The notes below the pieces were generated by a model that saw nothing but the letters and a program-made list of their open reading frames with translations, did no database searches and was not told the origin of the DNA. A stretch of DNA of 33,417 nt from an uncultured Balneolaceae bacterium (GTDB lineage: Bacteria; Bacteroidota; Rhodothermia; Balneolales; Balneolaceae): the NCBI GenBank assembly GCA_937982515.1, contig CALJMB010000002.1, positions 1 to 33,417 of the forward strand. The letters run 5' to 3'. This document shows positions 17,421-27,039 of the stretch, piece after piece (positions within the stretch are counted from its first letter, which is position 1; each line of letters begins with the position of its first letter). The position numbers and the translations under genes are program-made.

Positions 17421-18506
17421 GTGAAATTATTGCGAGCAATATCGGTAACAAAGTCAGACCTTATCATTGGGACGGCCCTGTGCATGGCCGTTATCGTGCT
17501 TATTGCCGGTTCCAGAATTTCACGACTTACCAATTCCAAAGCAATCTCTTCGGATGAACCGGTAGACATTTATCTCTCCGAACCGGTAGGCCTGGAATCG
17601 CTGAGCGAAATATTGGCCGATTCCGGTGTCATAAATGACAAAGAGGAAGTTATCTGGGCAGGCAAACTGTTGGGCTGGAGAAGCTTCAGGCAGGGCTATT
17701 ATCAGGTTGAAGGGACTTATTCATACGATGTATTCCTGTCCAGAATAGCCCGCGGAATCCAGGACCCGGTGAAGGTCATCATATTGCCGGGGCTTACTAA
17801 AGAGCGACTCATCAGCAGCCTCTCCCAGCAGCTACAGTTCGACTCTGTAGCAATTAAAAACACCCTATCCGACAGCTCATTTCTGGCTGAGGAGGAGATT
17901 TCGCCGGATGAGCTGCTTGGACGGATGTATCCTAATACCTATTCGCTGTACTGGACTTCAACCCCTGAAACGGTTATCAGACGGATACTCAGAGAATTTC
18001 GCGAGGCTGTTTATAATCGCTACAAAGAACGGATGGAGGAATTAGATATGACTGTGAACGAGGTCCTGGCTCTGGCTTCTATCATTGAATGGGAAGCTAA
18101 TAAGAATGAGGAAAAAGCAACAGTAAGCGGACTATACTGGAATCGTTTGAAAAGAGGAATGCTGTTACAGGCCGATCCCACTGTAAACTTTGCCGTTAAC
18201 GAGCGCAGGAGGCTCCTTTATGAAGATTACAGGATGGCTCATCCCTATAACACCTATATCCACAAAGGCTTGCCTCCCGGACCGATCACAAATCCCAGCG
18301 GCAGCTCCATAGAAGCGGCTCTCTACCCTGAAGATCATAACTATCTGTATATGGTGGCCAGCCCGGAAGGTACCCATGTATTTACAGAAACGTTTGATGA
18401 GCATAAAAAAGAGAGCGCCAAATGGAGGCAGTGGATTCGCGAACAGTACCGCATCAAAAGAGAGCGTGAGGCTGCAGTTGCCAGGGGGAGTGATGTGAGT
18501 AGTTAA
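17421..18506 (+). CDS. mltG: Endolytic murein transglycosylase MltG
   Basis: A 361-residue inner-membrane enzyme that cuts nascent glycan strands and so sets their length. It has a short cytoplasmic N-terminus, one transmembrane helix (about 14-33), a LysM-like region (about 45-115), then the YceG-like catalytic domain. The catalytic glutamate is Glu223 in LASIIEWEA, followed by the conserved VSGLYWNRLKRGMLLQADPTVNFA and GLPPGPITNPS. The usual motif is IIEKE; here it is IIEWE, which keeps both acids. The start is the GTG at 17421. It is convergent with the LpoA-like gene, another possible peptidoglycan factor. Confidence 0.95.
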   Translation: MKLLRAISVTKSDLIIGTALCMAVIVLIAGSRISRLTNSKAISSDEPVDIYLSEPVGLESLSEILADSGVINDKEEVIWAGKLLGWRSFRQGYYQVEGTYSYDVFLSRIARGIQDPVKVIILPGLTKERLISSLSQQLQFDSVAIKNTLSDSSFLAEEEISPDELLGRMYPNTYSLYWTSTPETVIRRILREFREAVYNRYKERMEELDMTVNEVLALASIIEWEANKNEEKATVSGLYWNRLKRGMLLQADPTVNFAVNERRRLLYEDYRMAHPYNTYIHKGLPPGPITNPSGSSIEAALYPEDHNYLYMVASPEGTHVFTETFDEHKKESAKWRQWIREQYRIKREREAAVARGSDVSS

Positions 18507-18568
18507 GGTGCCCCCACTAATGGCCTTGACTGTTTTATACAAAACCGCCATTTAAAGACCACTGTAAG

Positions 18569-18629
18569 CGTATAGCTTCTACGCCTGTAGGTGTTGTCCC
18601 TATGCGCCCATAAGCGTAGAAGCAATACG
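18569..18629. repeat. Near-perfect 16-bp inverted repeat between convergent genes
   Basis: The arms CGTATAGCTTCTACGC (18569-18584) and GCGTAGAAGCAATACG (18614-18629) pair at 15 of 16 positions around a 29-base loop. The location between converging genes would suit a bidirectional terminator, but no T-run follows, so a dispersed palindromic repeat is as likely. Confidence 0.65.
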
Positions 18630-18703
18630 GTTAGGTGAACAACTAATCAGACCATCAAGCATCAAGAGCAACTCGTTTCCCTCCTCAAAACCGGCCGTTG
18701 AGG

Positions 18704-20479
18704 TTAATCCTGAACAGGATGGGCCCCCTGAGTGGTTAACTGGAATACTTTTACCTCTTGGTTTACATGTTGGCCATCAAAGTAAATATTACTGATTAAT
18801 CCTTCATACAGGGGTTGATTTTTCAGGGCATTCTTAAGCAGCGCCGGGTTTTCTACTCTTTCCAGGGTTCTGAGCAAAAACGCCGCTGCATCGTACCCGA
18901 TCATCGAAAACTGATTAGGTTCTATGCCAAAGCGGTCCGTATAGTCGCTCTTGAACTGTTCAACCTGCTCACTAGTATCGTCCGTATGATAGCTTTCAGT
19001 AAAAAATACGGTTCGGCCGGTCAGGCGGTTTTCCGGTATTTCTATGATCCCCCATTCCTGTGAACCTAAAACGGTGAGGTCGCTGTTCATGCCCTGCAGG
19101 TCTACGAGTGTGAGATCGATAAGCGTGGGCGCGGCCTGACCGGTAAACGGGGCATAAATGCCATCTACCTGCTGGTAGTTTAATGAATCGATCAGAATAC
19201 TGTCTGTCGTAAAATACTTGGTGAATTCCCCGATCTCATAGCCTATGGAAGCGAGGTCTTCTATGAAGAAGTAGGGAATATGAGCTCCCAGCTTTTCGGC
19301 CTCGTCGCGGAAGGTGTAAGCTGATGAAGCTCCCAGGGAATTCTTTTCTGCCAGCACGGCTATGGTGTCCATCCGCAGTTCCTGCACGGCGTACTGGGCC
19401 ATTTTACGGCCGTGTGATGCAAAGGTGGGGTTAGCCTGATAAAAATAAGGGTTATCGGAATTGAGCGTATCGGAGTTTGCCAGGGGAGCCAGCATGGGTA
19501 TCTGATACAATTCGGCCAGTTCTGCCATTTTTTGAGCCGGTTTAGAGAACAAAGGCCCTAAAATAGCGTCGACCTGATAGTTCCAGGCAAGATTGGTAAG
19601 CGCGTAGGCAGAAGAATCGGTATCGACGCCTGTATTGCTGTACCTGATAAAAGCTTTTTTACCGGAATTCCGCTGATTGAACTCTTCTGCGGCAAGCAGG
19701 TACCCATTGTAAAGACCCTGGGCAATACTGAATTCTCTGTTGGAGGGATGATACCGCGGAAGAGCCGCGCCGATGTTATAAACAATACCATTGGGAGCCC
19801 GAAGCCGGTTGCCAAAAGCTGCCCTCCTGGAATAAGCGGCTGAGTCGGCAAGAAGTTCGCTGAGATCCTTAACCCTGGCGTTCAGCGTATCTCCGGCGGC
19901 TAAGGTATTTCTGTACTCGTTCAGTAGTAGTTTTGCTGTAGAATAATCTACCCTGCCGAAGGCCGAGCGAATGAGATCATAACGTATTTTGGCATCCGGC
20001 ACTGACTGAAAAGCCTCTTTACGTTGATTGAGAGTAAGAAAACCCAGGATATCATTGTAGAGCCGCAGGCCGTCGGTAACAATTTGTGTTCGTATCTCTT
20101 CCTGCGAGAGCAGATGCAGATGCTCCAGAGCTCTTCCGAATTGTTTTAGCTGAAATTCTGAAAGCGCCAGGGTATAGAGGGCTTCCAGGTATACATTCTT
20201 CGATTCGGCGCTGTTTATAACATCCATGAGATAAGTCTGAGCCTTTAGATATTCCCCCAGACTAAAGTAGCTTTTACCTGCAAACAACAGCGCTTCGGGC
20301 GAGTCGATTTCATTAAATACTTCGGCAGCTTGCCGGTAATCACCCTGCTGATACAGTTGTACTCCTTCATCAAAATTTTGTGCAGAGGTAAGTGTGGGGG
20401 TACATAGCCCCAATAAAAGTACAATACATCCACATAAGAAGCGGTAAACTGCCGGTGAAACGTTGACGGTGTTTATCAT
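18704..20479 (-). CDS. TPR plus periplasmic-binding-fold protein (LpoA-like architecture)
   Basis: A 591-residue exported protein. A signal peptide (about 1-33) ends TSAQN, with no good lipobox. An N-terminal helical repeat region follows (about 34-150: FDEGVQLYQQGDYRQAAEVF, LLFAGKSYFSLGEYLKAQTY, ALYTLALSEFQLKQFGRALE), which is TPR-like. From about residue 230 a type I periplasmic-binding fold (Peripla_BP_6) is visible: YNIGAALPRYHP, GYLLAAEEFNQRNSG, AILGPLFSKPAQKMAELAEL, and IAVLAEKNSLGASSAYTF. Annotation pipelines would call this a branched-chain amino acid binding protein, but no ABC permease is nearby. The TPR plus binding-fold layout is that of LpoA, the outer-membrane activator of PBP1A. 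The start is the ATG at 20479. Confidence 0.8.
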   Translation of the reverse strand: MINTVNVSPAVYRFLCGCIVLLLGLCTPTLTSAQNFDEGVQLYQQGDYRQAAEVFNEIDSPEALLFAGKSYFSLGEYLKAQTYLMDVINSAESKNVYLEALYTLALSEFQLKQFGRALEHLHLLSQEEIRTQIVTDGLRLYNDILGFLTLNQRKEAFQSVPDAKIRYDLIRSAFGRVDYSTAKLLLNEYRNTLAAGDTLNARVKDLSELLADSAAYSRRAAFGNRLRAPNGIVYNIGAALPRYHPSNREFSIAQGLYNGYLLAAEEFNQRNSGKKAFIRYSNTGVDTDSSAYALTNLAWNYQVDAILGPLFSKPAQKMAELAELYQIPMLAPLANSDTLNSDNPYFYQANPTFASHGRKMAQYAVQELRMDTIAVLAEKNSLGASSAYTFRDEAEKLGAHIPYFFIEDLASIGYEIGEFTKYFTTDSILIDSLNYQQVDGIYAPFTGQAAPTLIDLTLVDLQGMNSDLTVLGSQEWGIIEIPENRLTGRTVFFTESYHTDDTSEQVEQFKSDYTDRFGIEPNQFSMIGYDAAAFLLRTLERVENPALLKNALKNQPLYEGLISNIYFDGQHVNQEVKVFQLTTQGAHPVQD

Positions 20480-20651
20480 ATGAGATAATATTTGTTTAAA
20501 TAATGTACTGCCAGTGTAACAACTAACGGAATAAAATGTTCTGTCTTATTGGTGGACCGGCAGGTGATTGAAACCGGGCAACAGACAATGAGCAATCTGT
20601 GGTACAAACCACCGCAGGTATGTTGTATTCTCCAACTTCTGATTCTCCAGC

Positions 20652-22202
20652 TTATTCCCACTCAATGGTTGATGGTGGTTTGGAACTCACATCGTACACA
20701 ACGCGGTTGATGCCACGTACTTCATTGATGATACGATTCGAAACCCTGGCAAGAAAAGGGTGGGGAAGATGGGCCCAGTCTGCCGTCATTCCGTCTACGC
20801 TGGTCACTGCGCGCAACCCGGCTGTATACTCATACGTCCGCTCATCCCCCATAACCCCGACACTCTGAACGGGCAGCAAAACAGTCAAAGCCTGCCATAC
20901 TTTATCATAAAGACCTTGTTCTCTCAGCTCGCTGATAAATATATCATCGGCCTCGCGAAGCATATCCAGTTTTTCTTTGGTAACGTCGGAAATAACCCGG
21001 ATGCCCAGCCCCGGGCCGGGGAAAGGGTGCCGGTTAATGAAATGCTCTGGTATTCCGAGTGCCCGGCCAACGTTTCGCACTTCATCTTTGAACAGTTCGC
21101 GTACCGGTTCGATGAGATCGAGGTTCATCTCCTCCGGCAGCCCGCCTACATTGTGGTGCGACTTAATAGTGGACGAAGGACCCTTAAAGGAAATACTTTC
21201 AATTACGTCGGGGTACAGGGTACCCTGAGCCAGGTATTTGAATGAATGATCGTGGGCAATGGCATCTTCAAAAACATCGATAAACGTATTTCCGATGATC
21301 TTGCGCTTCTCTTCCGGGTCAAAAACCCCTTTCAGCCTTGACAAGAACAGATCTGAAGCATCAATGCCTTTAACCGGCAAATGGAGGTCTTTTTTGTAGA
21401 CTGCCAGTACATCCCGGAATTCATTTTTACGCAATAAGCCATTATCTACAAATATGCACTGCAGCCGGTCGCCAATAGCCCGATGAATAAGGGTGGCTAC
21501 CACTGTAGAATCGACCCCTCCGGAAAGAGCACATAGCACACGGTCTTCACCCGTCCGTGCCCGGACCTCTTGTACGACTGACTCGATAAAGGATTCGGGG
21601 GTCCAGGTTCCTGACAACCCGCAGATAGTATAGATGAAATTCTTTATGATTTGTTTGCCATAGACTGTATGAACAACTTCGGGGTGGAATTGGACGCCGA
21701 AGACAGGTTTTTCTGAGTGTCTGACTGCTGCCACACGCGCGTTATCCGTATGACCGATGATCTTATACTGTTTAGAGAGTTCTTTTATGTGATCTCCGTG
21801 GCTCATCCAAACTACAGACTCCTGCGGTATACCGGCAAACAGATCGGAGCCATCGTCTACTATCAGTTCCGATCGGCCAAATTCACGTTTTTCCGCTTGT
21901 TCTACCGATCCCGGAATATTGTGGTGGGCCAGGAGCTGAAGCCCGTAGCAAATACCGAGAATAGGGACATCCAGGCTGAGAATTTCTTTATTCAGCGTGG
22001 GGGCGTCGGCATCGTTTACGCTGCGGGGACCTCCAGAAAGAACGATGCCGCCCGGCTGGTTGTCTTTAAAGTCCGATAGGTTTTTGTTGTAAGGGTGAAT
22101 CTCGCAGTATACGTTATACTCACGGATGCGGCGGGCAATAAGCTGGGTATATTGTGAACCGTAGTCGAGAATAAGAATCCACTCTTCGGGTCGGTGTTGC
22201 AT
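20652..22202 (-). CDS. guaA: GMP synthase (glutamine-hydrolysing)
   Basis: A 516-residue enzyme that converts XMP to GMP with glutamine and ATP. The start is the ATG at 22202 ([17 protein letters not shown]); the open frame extends 24 codons further into AT-rich non-coding DNA. The glutaminase domain has Cys85 (ILGICYG) and His173/Glu175 (QFHPE). The ATP pyrophosphatase domain has the PP-loop SGGVDS (227-232). The dimerisation domain ends with the conserved [10 protein letters not shown]. All catalytic elements are present. It appears monocistronic, with an inverted repeat at 22256-22301 upstream. Confidence 0.97.
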   Translation of the reverse strand: MQHRPEEWILILDYGSQYTQLIARRIREYNVYCEIHPYNKNLSDFKDNQPGGIVLSGGPRSVNDADAPTLNKEILSLDVPILGICYGLQLLAHHNIPGSVEQAEKREFGRSELIVDDGSDLFAGIPQESVVWMSHGDHIKELSKQYKIIGHTDNARVAAVRHSEKPVFGVQFHPEVVHTVYGKQIIKNFIYTICGLSGTWTPESFIESVVQEVRARTGEDRVLCALSGGVDSTVVATLIHRAIGDRLQCIFVDNGLLRKNEFRDVLAVYKKDLHLPVKGIDASDLFLSRLKGVFDPEEKRKIIGNTFIDVFEDAIAHDHSFKYLAQGTLYPDVIESISFKGPSSTIKSHHNVGGLPEEMNLDLIEPVRELFKDEVRNVGRALGIPEHFINRHPFPGPGLGIRVISDVTKEKLDMLREADDIFISELREQGLYDKVWQALTVLLPVQSVGVMGDERTYEYTAGLRAVTSVDGMTADWAHLPHPFLARVSNRIINEVRGINRVVYDVSSKPPSTIEWE

Positions 22203-22255
22203 GAAAGTACGGGTTGTAATGCTATTAACTATATATAATATGCTGCCAGTGAAGG

Positions 22256-22301
22256 AATACGCAATACACGACACAAAATTGTTTAACGTGTACTGCGTAT
22301 T
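22256..22301. repeat. Inverted repeat upstream of guaA
   Basis: The arms AATACGCAATACACG (22256-22270) and CGTGTACTGCGTATT (22287-22301) pair at 14 of 15 positions around a 16-base AT-rich loop. It lies between the end of gcvH (22339) and the start of guaA (22202), both on the minus strand. It could be the gcvH terminator, a guaA leader structure, or a dispersed palindrome; it does not match the purine riboswitch. Confidence 0.6.
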
Positions 22302-22338
22302 GCGTTAATTTCTCTGGTTTTTTACAGATAAGTCCGGC

Positions 22339-22719
22339 TCAGGCAATAATATCTTTGTAGTCGTCGGCAGACATCAGATTGTCCAGCTCAGAAGGATCGC
22401 TCAGCTTTAGTTTGATCATCCAGCCTTCGCCATAAGGGTCGTCATTGATCAGTTCAGGCTCATCTTCAAGCTGTTCATTTACCTCTGTAATTTCGCCCGA
22501 AGCCGGGGCAAAGAGTTCAGAAACGGTCTTTACAGCTTCCACTGTGCCAAATACTTGTTCCTGGTCTAAAGCAGTGCCTGTATCTTCAAGCTCCACAAAT
22601 ACGATATCGCCGAGTTCACTCTGGGCAAAGTCGGTAAGACCTACCGTTGCGGTTCCGTCTCCATTATCGCGGATCCACTCATGTTCTCGTGTATATTTAA
22701 GGTCGTCAGGATAATTCAT
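22339..22719 (-). CDS. gcvH: Glycine cleavage system H protein
   Basis: A 126-residue lipoyl carrier protein that shuttles the aminomethyl group between the P, T and L proteins of glycine cleavage. The lipoylation site is Lys64 in VEAVKTVSEL. The N-terminal HEW (residues 13-15), GDIVFVELEDTG, and the C-terminal GEGWMIKLKLSDPSEL are family hallmarks, and the length is standard. The ATG at 22719 lies 11 bases after the accC stop, so it is the last gene of the efp-accB-accC-gcvH cluster. No gcvP or gcvT is in the window. In some bacteria free GcvH also donates octanoyl or lipoyl groups. Confidence 0.96.
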   Translation of the reverse strand: MNYPDDLKYTREHEWIRDNGDGTATVGLTDFAQSELGDIVFVELEDTGTALDQEQVFGTVEAVKTVSELFAPASGEITEVNEQLEDEPELINDDPYGEGWMIKLKLSDPSELDNLMSADDYKDIIA

Positions 22720-22730
22720 GATAACGAATC

Positions 22731-24080
22731 TCAGGTTTCGGGTTTATAGGTAAATTCGTTTTCCAGATATTTGGTACTGAACGTACCCTTCCGGAAGTTC
22801 TCATCATCCATCAGCTGCAGATGGTAGGGGATGGTTGTTTTAACGCCTTCAACAACAAATTCCGAGAGTGCCCTGCGCATGCGGTTGATAGCACTTTCCC
22901 GGCTGTCGGCACTGACAATGAGCTTGGCGATCATAGAATCATAATGAGGCGGTATTTTGTAGCCTGCATAGGCGTGCGTATCTACCCTTACGCTGTGCCC
23001 GCCCGGTGTATGAAACACCGTTATGGTACCCGCCGAAGGACGGAAGTTATGCTCCGGATCTTCAGCGTTGATACGGCACTCTATGGCATGCCCCCGCATC
23101 TTCAGCGGTTTGTTCTCGATCTTTTCTCCCGCGGCTACCTTAATCTGCTCGGCCACAAGATCGTAGTTGGTAATCTCTTCGGTTACCGGATGTTCAACCT
23201 GAATCCGGGTATTCATCTCCATAAAGTAGAAGTTCAGGTCGTCATCTACCAGAAATTCAACGGTTCCTGCCCCTTCGTAATTCACGGAGCGTGCAGCATT
23301 CACAGCCGCCTCGCCCATTTTTTGCCGCAGTTCGGGCGTCATAAGCGGGGATGGGGCTTCTTCCAGTATTTTTTGGTGGCGGCGCTGCAGTGAACAATCT
23401 CTTTCCCCAAGATGGATAACATTGCCATGCTGATCGGCAAGTACCTGTATCTCTACGTGGTGTGGGTTTTCCACGAATCTTTCAATGTAGACGGCAGGAT
23501 TGTTAAACGCAGCTTCAGCTTCATTTCTGCAGGTGTCAAACGCCTGTTTGAGGTCCTTTTCTTCATATACCAGACGCATGCCGCGCCCGCCACCACCAGC
23601 CGATGCCTTGATGATAACAGGATAACCTATCTCCTTACAAATTTTCTGGGCTTCTTTAAAATTATTTACCACACCGTTACTGCCCGGAACTACCGGAACC
23701 TTATTTTTGATCATTGTTTTTTTGGCAATGGCTTTATCGCCCATCGCATTGATCATTTCCGGAGAAGGGCCGATGAACTTGAGGTCGTGCTCGGCACAAA
23801 TGCGGGAGAATCCGGCATTTTCGGCTAAGAAACCGTAGCCCGGATGAATGGCTTCGGCATTGGTTATTTCAGCAGCAGCCAGGATACTGGGGATTTTAAG
23901 ATAACTGTCTTTTCCGGGAGGGGGCCCGATGCAAACAGCTTCGTCGGCAAATTTGACATGGAGACTGTCCTGATCGGTGGTAGAGTAGACGGCTACCGTT
24001 TTAATGCCCATTTCCCTGCAGGTTCTGATGATACGTAGAGCTATTTCGCCCCGGTTGGCAATCAGTATTTTATTAAACAT
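22731..24080 (-). CDS. accC: Acetyl-CoA carboxylase, biotin carboxylase subunit
   Basis: A 449-residue ATP-grasp enzyme that carboxylates the biotin on AccB, the first step of malonyl-CoA and fatty acid synthesis. Visible motifs are [14 protein letters not shown] at the N-terminus, [12 protein letters not shown], the ATP-binding glycine loop [25 protein letters not shown], and [13 protein letters not shown]. The length is that of a stand-alone subunit rather than a pyruvate or propionyl carboxylase fusion. The ATG at 24080 is 13 bases after the accB stop. The carboxyltransferase genes accA and accD are not in the window. Confidence 0.96.
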   Translation of the reverse strand: MFNKILIANRGEIALRIIRTCREMGIKTVAVYSTTDQDSLHVKFADEAVCIGPPPGKDSYLKIPSILAAAEITNAEAIHPGYGFLAENAGFSRICAEHDLKFIGPSPEMINAMGDKAIAKKTMIKNKVPVVPGSNGVVNNFKEAQKICKEIGYPVIIKASAGGGGRGMRLVYEEKDLKQAFDTCRNEAEAAFNNPAVYIERFVENPHHVEIQVLADQHGNVIHLGERDCSLQRRHQKILEEAPSPLMTPELRQKMGEAAVNAARSVNYEGAGTVEFLVDDDLNFYFMEMNTRIQVEHPVTEEITNYDLVAEQIKVAAGEKIENKPLKMRGHAIECRINAEDPEHNFRPSAGTITVFHTPGGHSVRVDTHAYAGYKIPPHYDSMIAKLIVSADSRESAINRMRRALSEFVVEGVKTTIPYHLQLMDDENFRKGTFSTKYLENEFTYKPET

Positions 24081-24093
24081 GTATGATGTTTGA

Positions 24094-24585
24094 TTAACCT
24101 ATTATAAATAATGGTTGGTCGTATTCAACCGGTTCGGCATCTTCAACAAGTATTTTGGTTACTTCTCCTGAAAACTCCGATTCAATTTCATTCATAATTT
24201 TCATGGCCTCCACAATGCAGAGTGTTTGTCCTTTCTCTACCTGGTCGCCAACTTGAACAAATGGTTCGGCATCAGGTGAAGGAGACCGGTAAAATGTTCC
24301 TACAATGGGAGATTTGATCACTTTGCCCTGAACATTTTCTTTGGGTTCAGCATTAGCAGCTTCGCCTCCGCCTGTCTGTGGCGGGTTGACCTGTGGGGCC
24401 TGGGCAGGTTGTTGTTGAACCGCTGCCGGCAGTTGATACTGTAAAGGCATGGGAGGGTAGGCCGGTTGCGCCTGATCGGCTTGCTTCTTCACCTTAATTT
24501 TAAAGTCACCTTCTTCAATAGAAACTTCATCTACTTCACTTTCGGCAATGAGAGTGAGAAGGTTCTTAATGAGTTTTAAGTCCAT
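24094..24585 (-). CDS. accB: Biotin carboxyl carrier protein of acetyl-CoA carboxylase
   Basis: A 163-residue carrier. The N-terminal helix (residues 1-35) resembles the AccC-interacting part of other AccB proteins. A Pro/Ala/Gln-rich flexible linker (about 38-85) leads to the biotinyl domain, with biotinylated Lys129 in VEAMKIMN. The conserved [13 protein letters not shown] and [18 protein letters not shown] are present. The ATG at 24585 is 8 bases after the efp stop. Confidence 0.96.
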   Translation of the reverse strand: MDLKLIKNLLTLIAESEVDEVSIEEGDFKIKVKKQADQAQPAYPPMPLQYQLPAAVQQQPAQAPQVNPPQTGGGEAANAEPKENVQGKVIKSPIVGTFYRSPSPDAEPFVQVGDQVEKGQTLCIVEAMKIMNEIESEFSGEVTKILVEDAEPVEYDQPLFIIG

Positions 24586-24593
24586 AGTATAGA

Positions 24594-25169
24594 TTAATTA
24601 GATTTTACTCGTTCAATATATTCGGAAGTGCGGGTATCTACTTTTATTTCTTCGCCTTCACTGATGAACAAGGGAACCTGAACAACGGCCCCCGATTCCA
24701 GTGTTGCCGGCTTACTTCCTCCCTGAGCCGTATCTCCGCGCAGTCCGGGATCGGTTTTGGCCACTTTGGCAATGATATGATCCGGCGGCTCTGCATACAA
24801 TATGCGGTCGTTGTCTACATCGACAACCAGAGTGCAAATCTGCCCATCGGTGATAAACTCCGGTTTTTGCACACGAGACTGCTCAACGGGGATCTGTTCA
24901 TATGTCTCTTCGTGCATGAAAAAGAACATATTTCCTTCGGCATAGAGAAACTGATAGGGATGCCGTTCAACGCGTACCTCCATAAGGTTCTCTCCCGACC
25001 GGAATGTCTTTTCAACAGTCTTGTCGCTGACAACTCCTTTGAGTTTGGTGCGGATAAACGCCCCGCCTTTACCAGGTTTGACATGCTGGTAATCGACAAT
25101 GGAATAGAGTTCGTCTTCGACCTCGATTACCATTCCTGTTCTAAAATCAGAGGTAGAAATTTTTGCCAT
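24594..25169 (-). CDS. efp: Translation elongation factor P
   Basis: A 191-residue three-domain protein that enters the ribosomal E site and rescues ribosomes stalled on proline stretches. The tip loop KPGKGGAF carries Lys34, the residue modified in E. coli; no modification genes (epmA/epmB or arginine rhamnosyltransferase) are in the window. The C-terminal domain has [40 protein letters not shown], characteristic of the family. It is the first gene of a tight cluster with accB, accC and gcvH and has a good promoter at 25204-25234. Confidence 0.97.
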   Translation of the reverse strand: MAKISTSDFRTGMVIEVEDELYSIVDYQHVKPGKGGAFIRTKLKGVVSDKTVEKTFRSGENLMEVRVERHPYQFLYAEGNMFFFMHEETYEQIPVEQSRVQKPEFITDGQICTLVVDVDNDRILYAEPPDHIIAKVAKTDPGLRGDTAQGGSKPATLESGAVVQVPLFISEGEEIKVDTRTSEYIERVKSN

Positions 25170-25203
25170 ATGATGATTTTACGTCCTTCAAATTTAAGTT
25201 GGT

Positions 25204-25234
25204 CAAAAATACCATGTGTGGGTTAGGATAACAA
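25204..25234 (-). promoter_or_regulatory. Bacteroidota-type promoter of efp-accB-accC-gcvH
   Basis: On the minus strand, TTG (25234-25232), a 20-base spacer and TATTTTTG (25211-25204) match the TTTG / TAnnTTTG consensus. The expected start of transcription is about 30 bases before the efp ATG at 25169. Confidence 0.6.
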
Positions 25235-25357
25235 GAACCAAGCCGGGTTATTCACCCGTAAATCTGGTTGTTTGTGCTTTATATTTGGTTGACTTAACGT
25301 AGTGTATTGATACAAATTGACTTATGGCGTTCTGTAAAGGTTTCTGAACCATGCAGG

Positions 25358-26710
25358 TTAAAAAGTGCCCAAGGCTGACAACAGGTTATAGAGTATAACT
25401 ACGGGACATACAACCATCACTAACAGCTTCCATACTTTACCCAGTAACGAACTTTTAAATTCCGGGTTACCGGAATTCAGTTCTTCCAATGCATTTTCTG
25501 TTTTCCATACATAGCCTAGGAAAAGACAAATAAGAATACCGCCTAAGGGAAGGCCGATCTGGCTGAATATAAAGTCTATGCTACCGATCAATGAAGTGTT
25601 GAAGGAGATGATAAGCGAGACGACAAGAATTCCCAAACCTATACTTATAGCAGCCTTTTTTCTCTGTACGCCATGTTCGTCTATCACGTAGGAAACAGGA
25701 ACCTCCAGCAGGGAAATGGTAGAGGTCAGGGCGGCAATACTCAGCAGTATGAAGAATGTGGCGCCAACAATGAGTCCGAGCACTCCCCCTATTTCATGAA
25801 AAAGCTGCGGAAGCACCTGAAAGATGAGAGCTGGCCCTGCAATAAGCTCATCTCCTTCAAAAATATGAATGCCCTGGCTCTGTGCTATATACATGGTGGG
25901 GAGGATAAGCAAACCGGCCAAAAAGGCTATCGAGGTATCCAGGCCGGTAATCATAGCCGCTGCCTGGGGAATGTTTTCCTTTTTACTAAGATAGGAGCCA
26001 TAGGTGATAAGCGCACCCATACCCAAAGAAAGAGAGAAGAAGGCCTGCCCCATAGCACTGAATATCAGCGAAGGGGTGATTTTAGATAAATCAGGTTGGA
26101 GATACACCGATAAGCCTTTTTCACTACCGGGCTGGGTGATGACATAAATAATCAGAAGCACAAGTATAACAAGCAAAAGGGGCATCATGGTTTTGGTGGC
26201 CCTCTCTATACCTTCACTTACACCACCGAGAATAATGGAGATGGTAGCTCCCATAAAAAGAGTGGCAAATAAAGCATTCAGCCAGCCACTTCCTGTGTCT
26301 GAAATCCATGCCGCTGTTTCAGGCATCTGTGCAAAATAAAATATTTCTTCAAAGACAAAGCTGACGGTCCAGCCGGCAATAACGGTATAGTAGGAGAGAA
26401 TCATAACCCCGCACAACACACCCCATATGCCTATGAGCGAATAGAATTTATTACTGCTTAAGGCCCTGAAAGCGCCAACCGGATTCTTACCCGTTTTTCT
26501 TCCTATACTTATTTCGGCCATCATAACCGGGAAGCCAAGGAGAAAACAACAGATCAGGTAGATGACCAGAAAGGCGCCGCCGCCGTTGGATGCCGCTTCG
26601 GTCGGGAATCTCCATATATTACCCAGTCCCACCGCAGATCCCGCCGCTGCAAGTATAAATCCCAGTTTTGAATTCCAGTTACCCCGTGCTGTTGTGTTCG
26701 ATTCTGCCAA
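25358..26710 (-). CDS. Sodium-dependent transporter, NSS (SNF) family
   Basis: A 450-residue membrane protein with about 11-12 hydrophobic helices, of the neurotransmitter:sodium symporter family (LeuT/MhsT relatives). It imports amino acids or similar solutes with sodium. Helix 1 carries the hallmark AAAGSAVGLGNIWRFP (about 21-36), with the unwound sodium and substrate site. The start is a TTG at 26710, supported by homology (this helix is always near the N-terminus) and by a Shine-Dalgarno site. The substrate cannot be told. It seems monocistronic. Confidence 0.93.
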   Translation of the reverse strand: MAESNTTARGNWNSKLGFILAAAGSAVGLGNIWRFPTEAASNGGGAFLVIYLICCFLLGFPVMMAEISIGRKTGKNPVGAFRALSSNKFYSLIGIWGVLCGVMILSYYTVIAGWTVSFVFEEIFYFAQMPETAAWISDTGSGWLNALFATLFMGATISIILGGVSEGIERATKTMMPLLLVILVLLIIYVITQPGSEKGLSVYLQPDLSKITPSLIFSAMGQAFFSLSLGMGALITYGSYLSKKENIPQAAAMITGLDTSIAFLAGLLILPTMYIAQSQGIHIFEGDELIAGPALIFQVLPQLFHEIGGVLGLIVGATFFILLSIAALTSTISLLEVPVSYVIDEHGVQRKKAAISIGLGILVVSLIISFNTSLIGSIDFIFSQIGLPLGGILICLFLGYVWKTENALEELNSGNPEFKSSLLGKVWKLLVMVVCPVVILYNLLSALGTF

Positions 26711-26724
26711 AAAGGATCTCCTTT
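26711..26724 (-). promoter_or_regulatory. Shine-Dalgarno site fixing a TTG start
   Basis: On the minus strand AAAGGAG lies seven bases ahead of the TTG at 26710. Strong Shine-Dalgarno sites are uncommon in this lineage, and here it supports the rare start codon. Confidence 0.6.
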
Positions 26725-27039
26725 CAAATTAATACCAGGTTGTTAGGTGTAATGCAATGACCATTAAACACATTGAATGGCTGGATCACGGTGTTATGCG
26801 CATTATGCCAATCCATCCCCCATTTCCTCAAAGAGATACTTTGTCCCATCCGGTCGGTACAGGGAGGAGATTGAAGGGTGGATTCCGTCGCAATATAGTA
26901 ATGAGCTAGCTTTATAAATGGATTATATCAGATTATACTAAACCACTCAGCGTATTGATCATAAAATGTAACTCGGGAAGAATACTTACAAAAAATCAAA
27001 TTCCAAAGAATACGGAAAATGTCTTAGTTGTGGTATGCA
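26725..27039. other. Non-coding gap between NSS transporter and metG
   Basis: About 315 bases between the end of metG and the transporter start, both on the minus strand. It should hold the metG terminator and the transporter promoter, but I see neither a clear hairpin with T-run nor a clean TAnnTTTG box. Confidence 0.4.
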
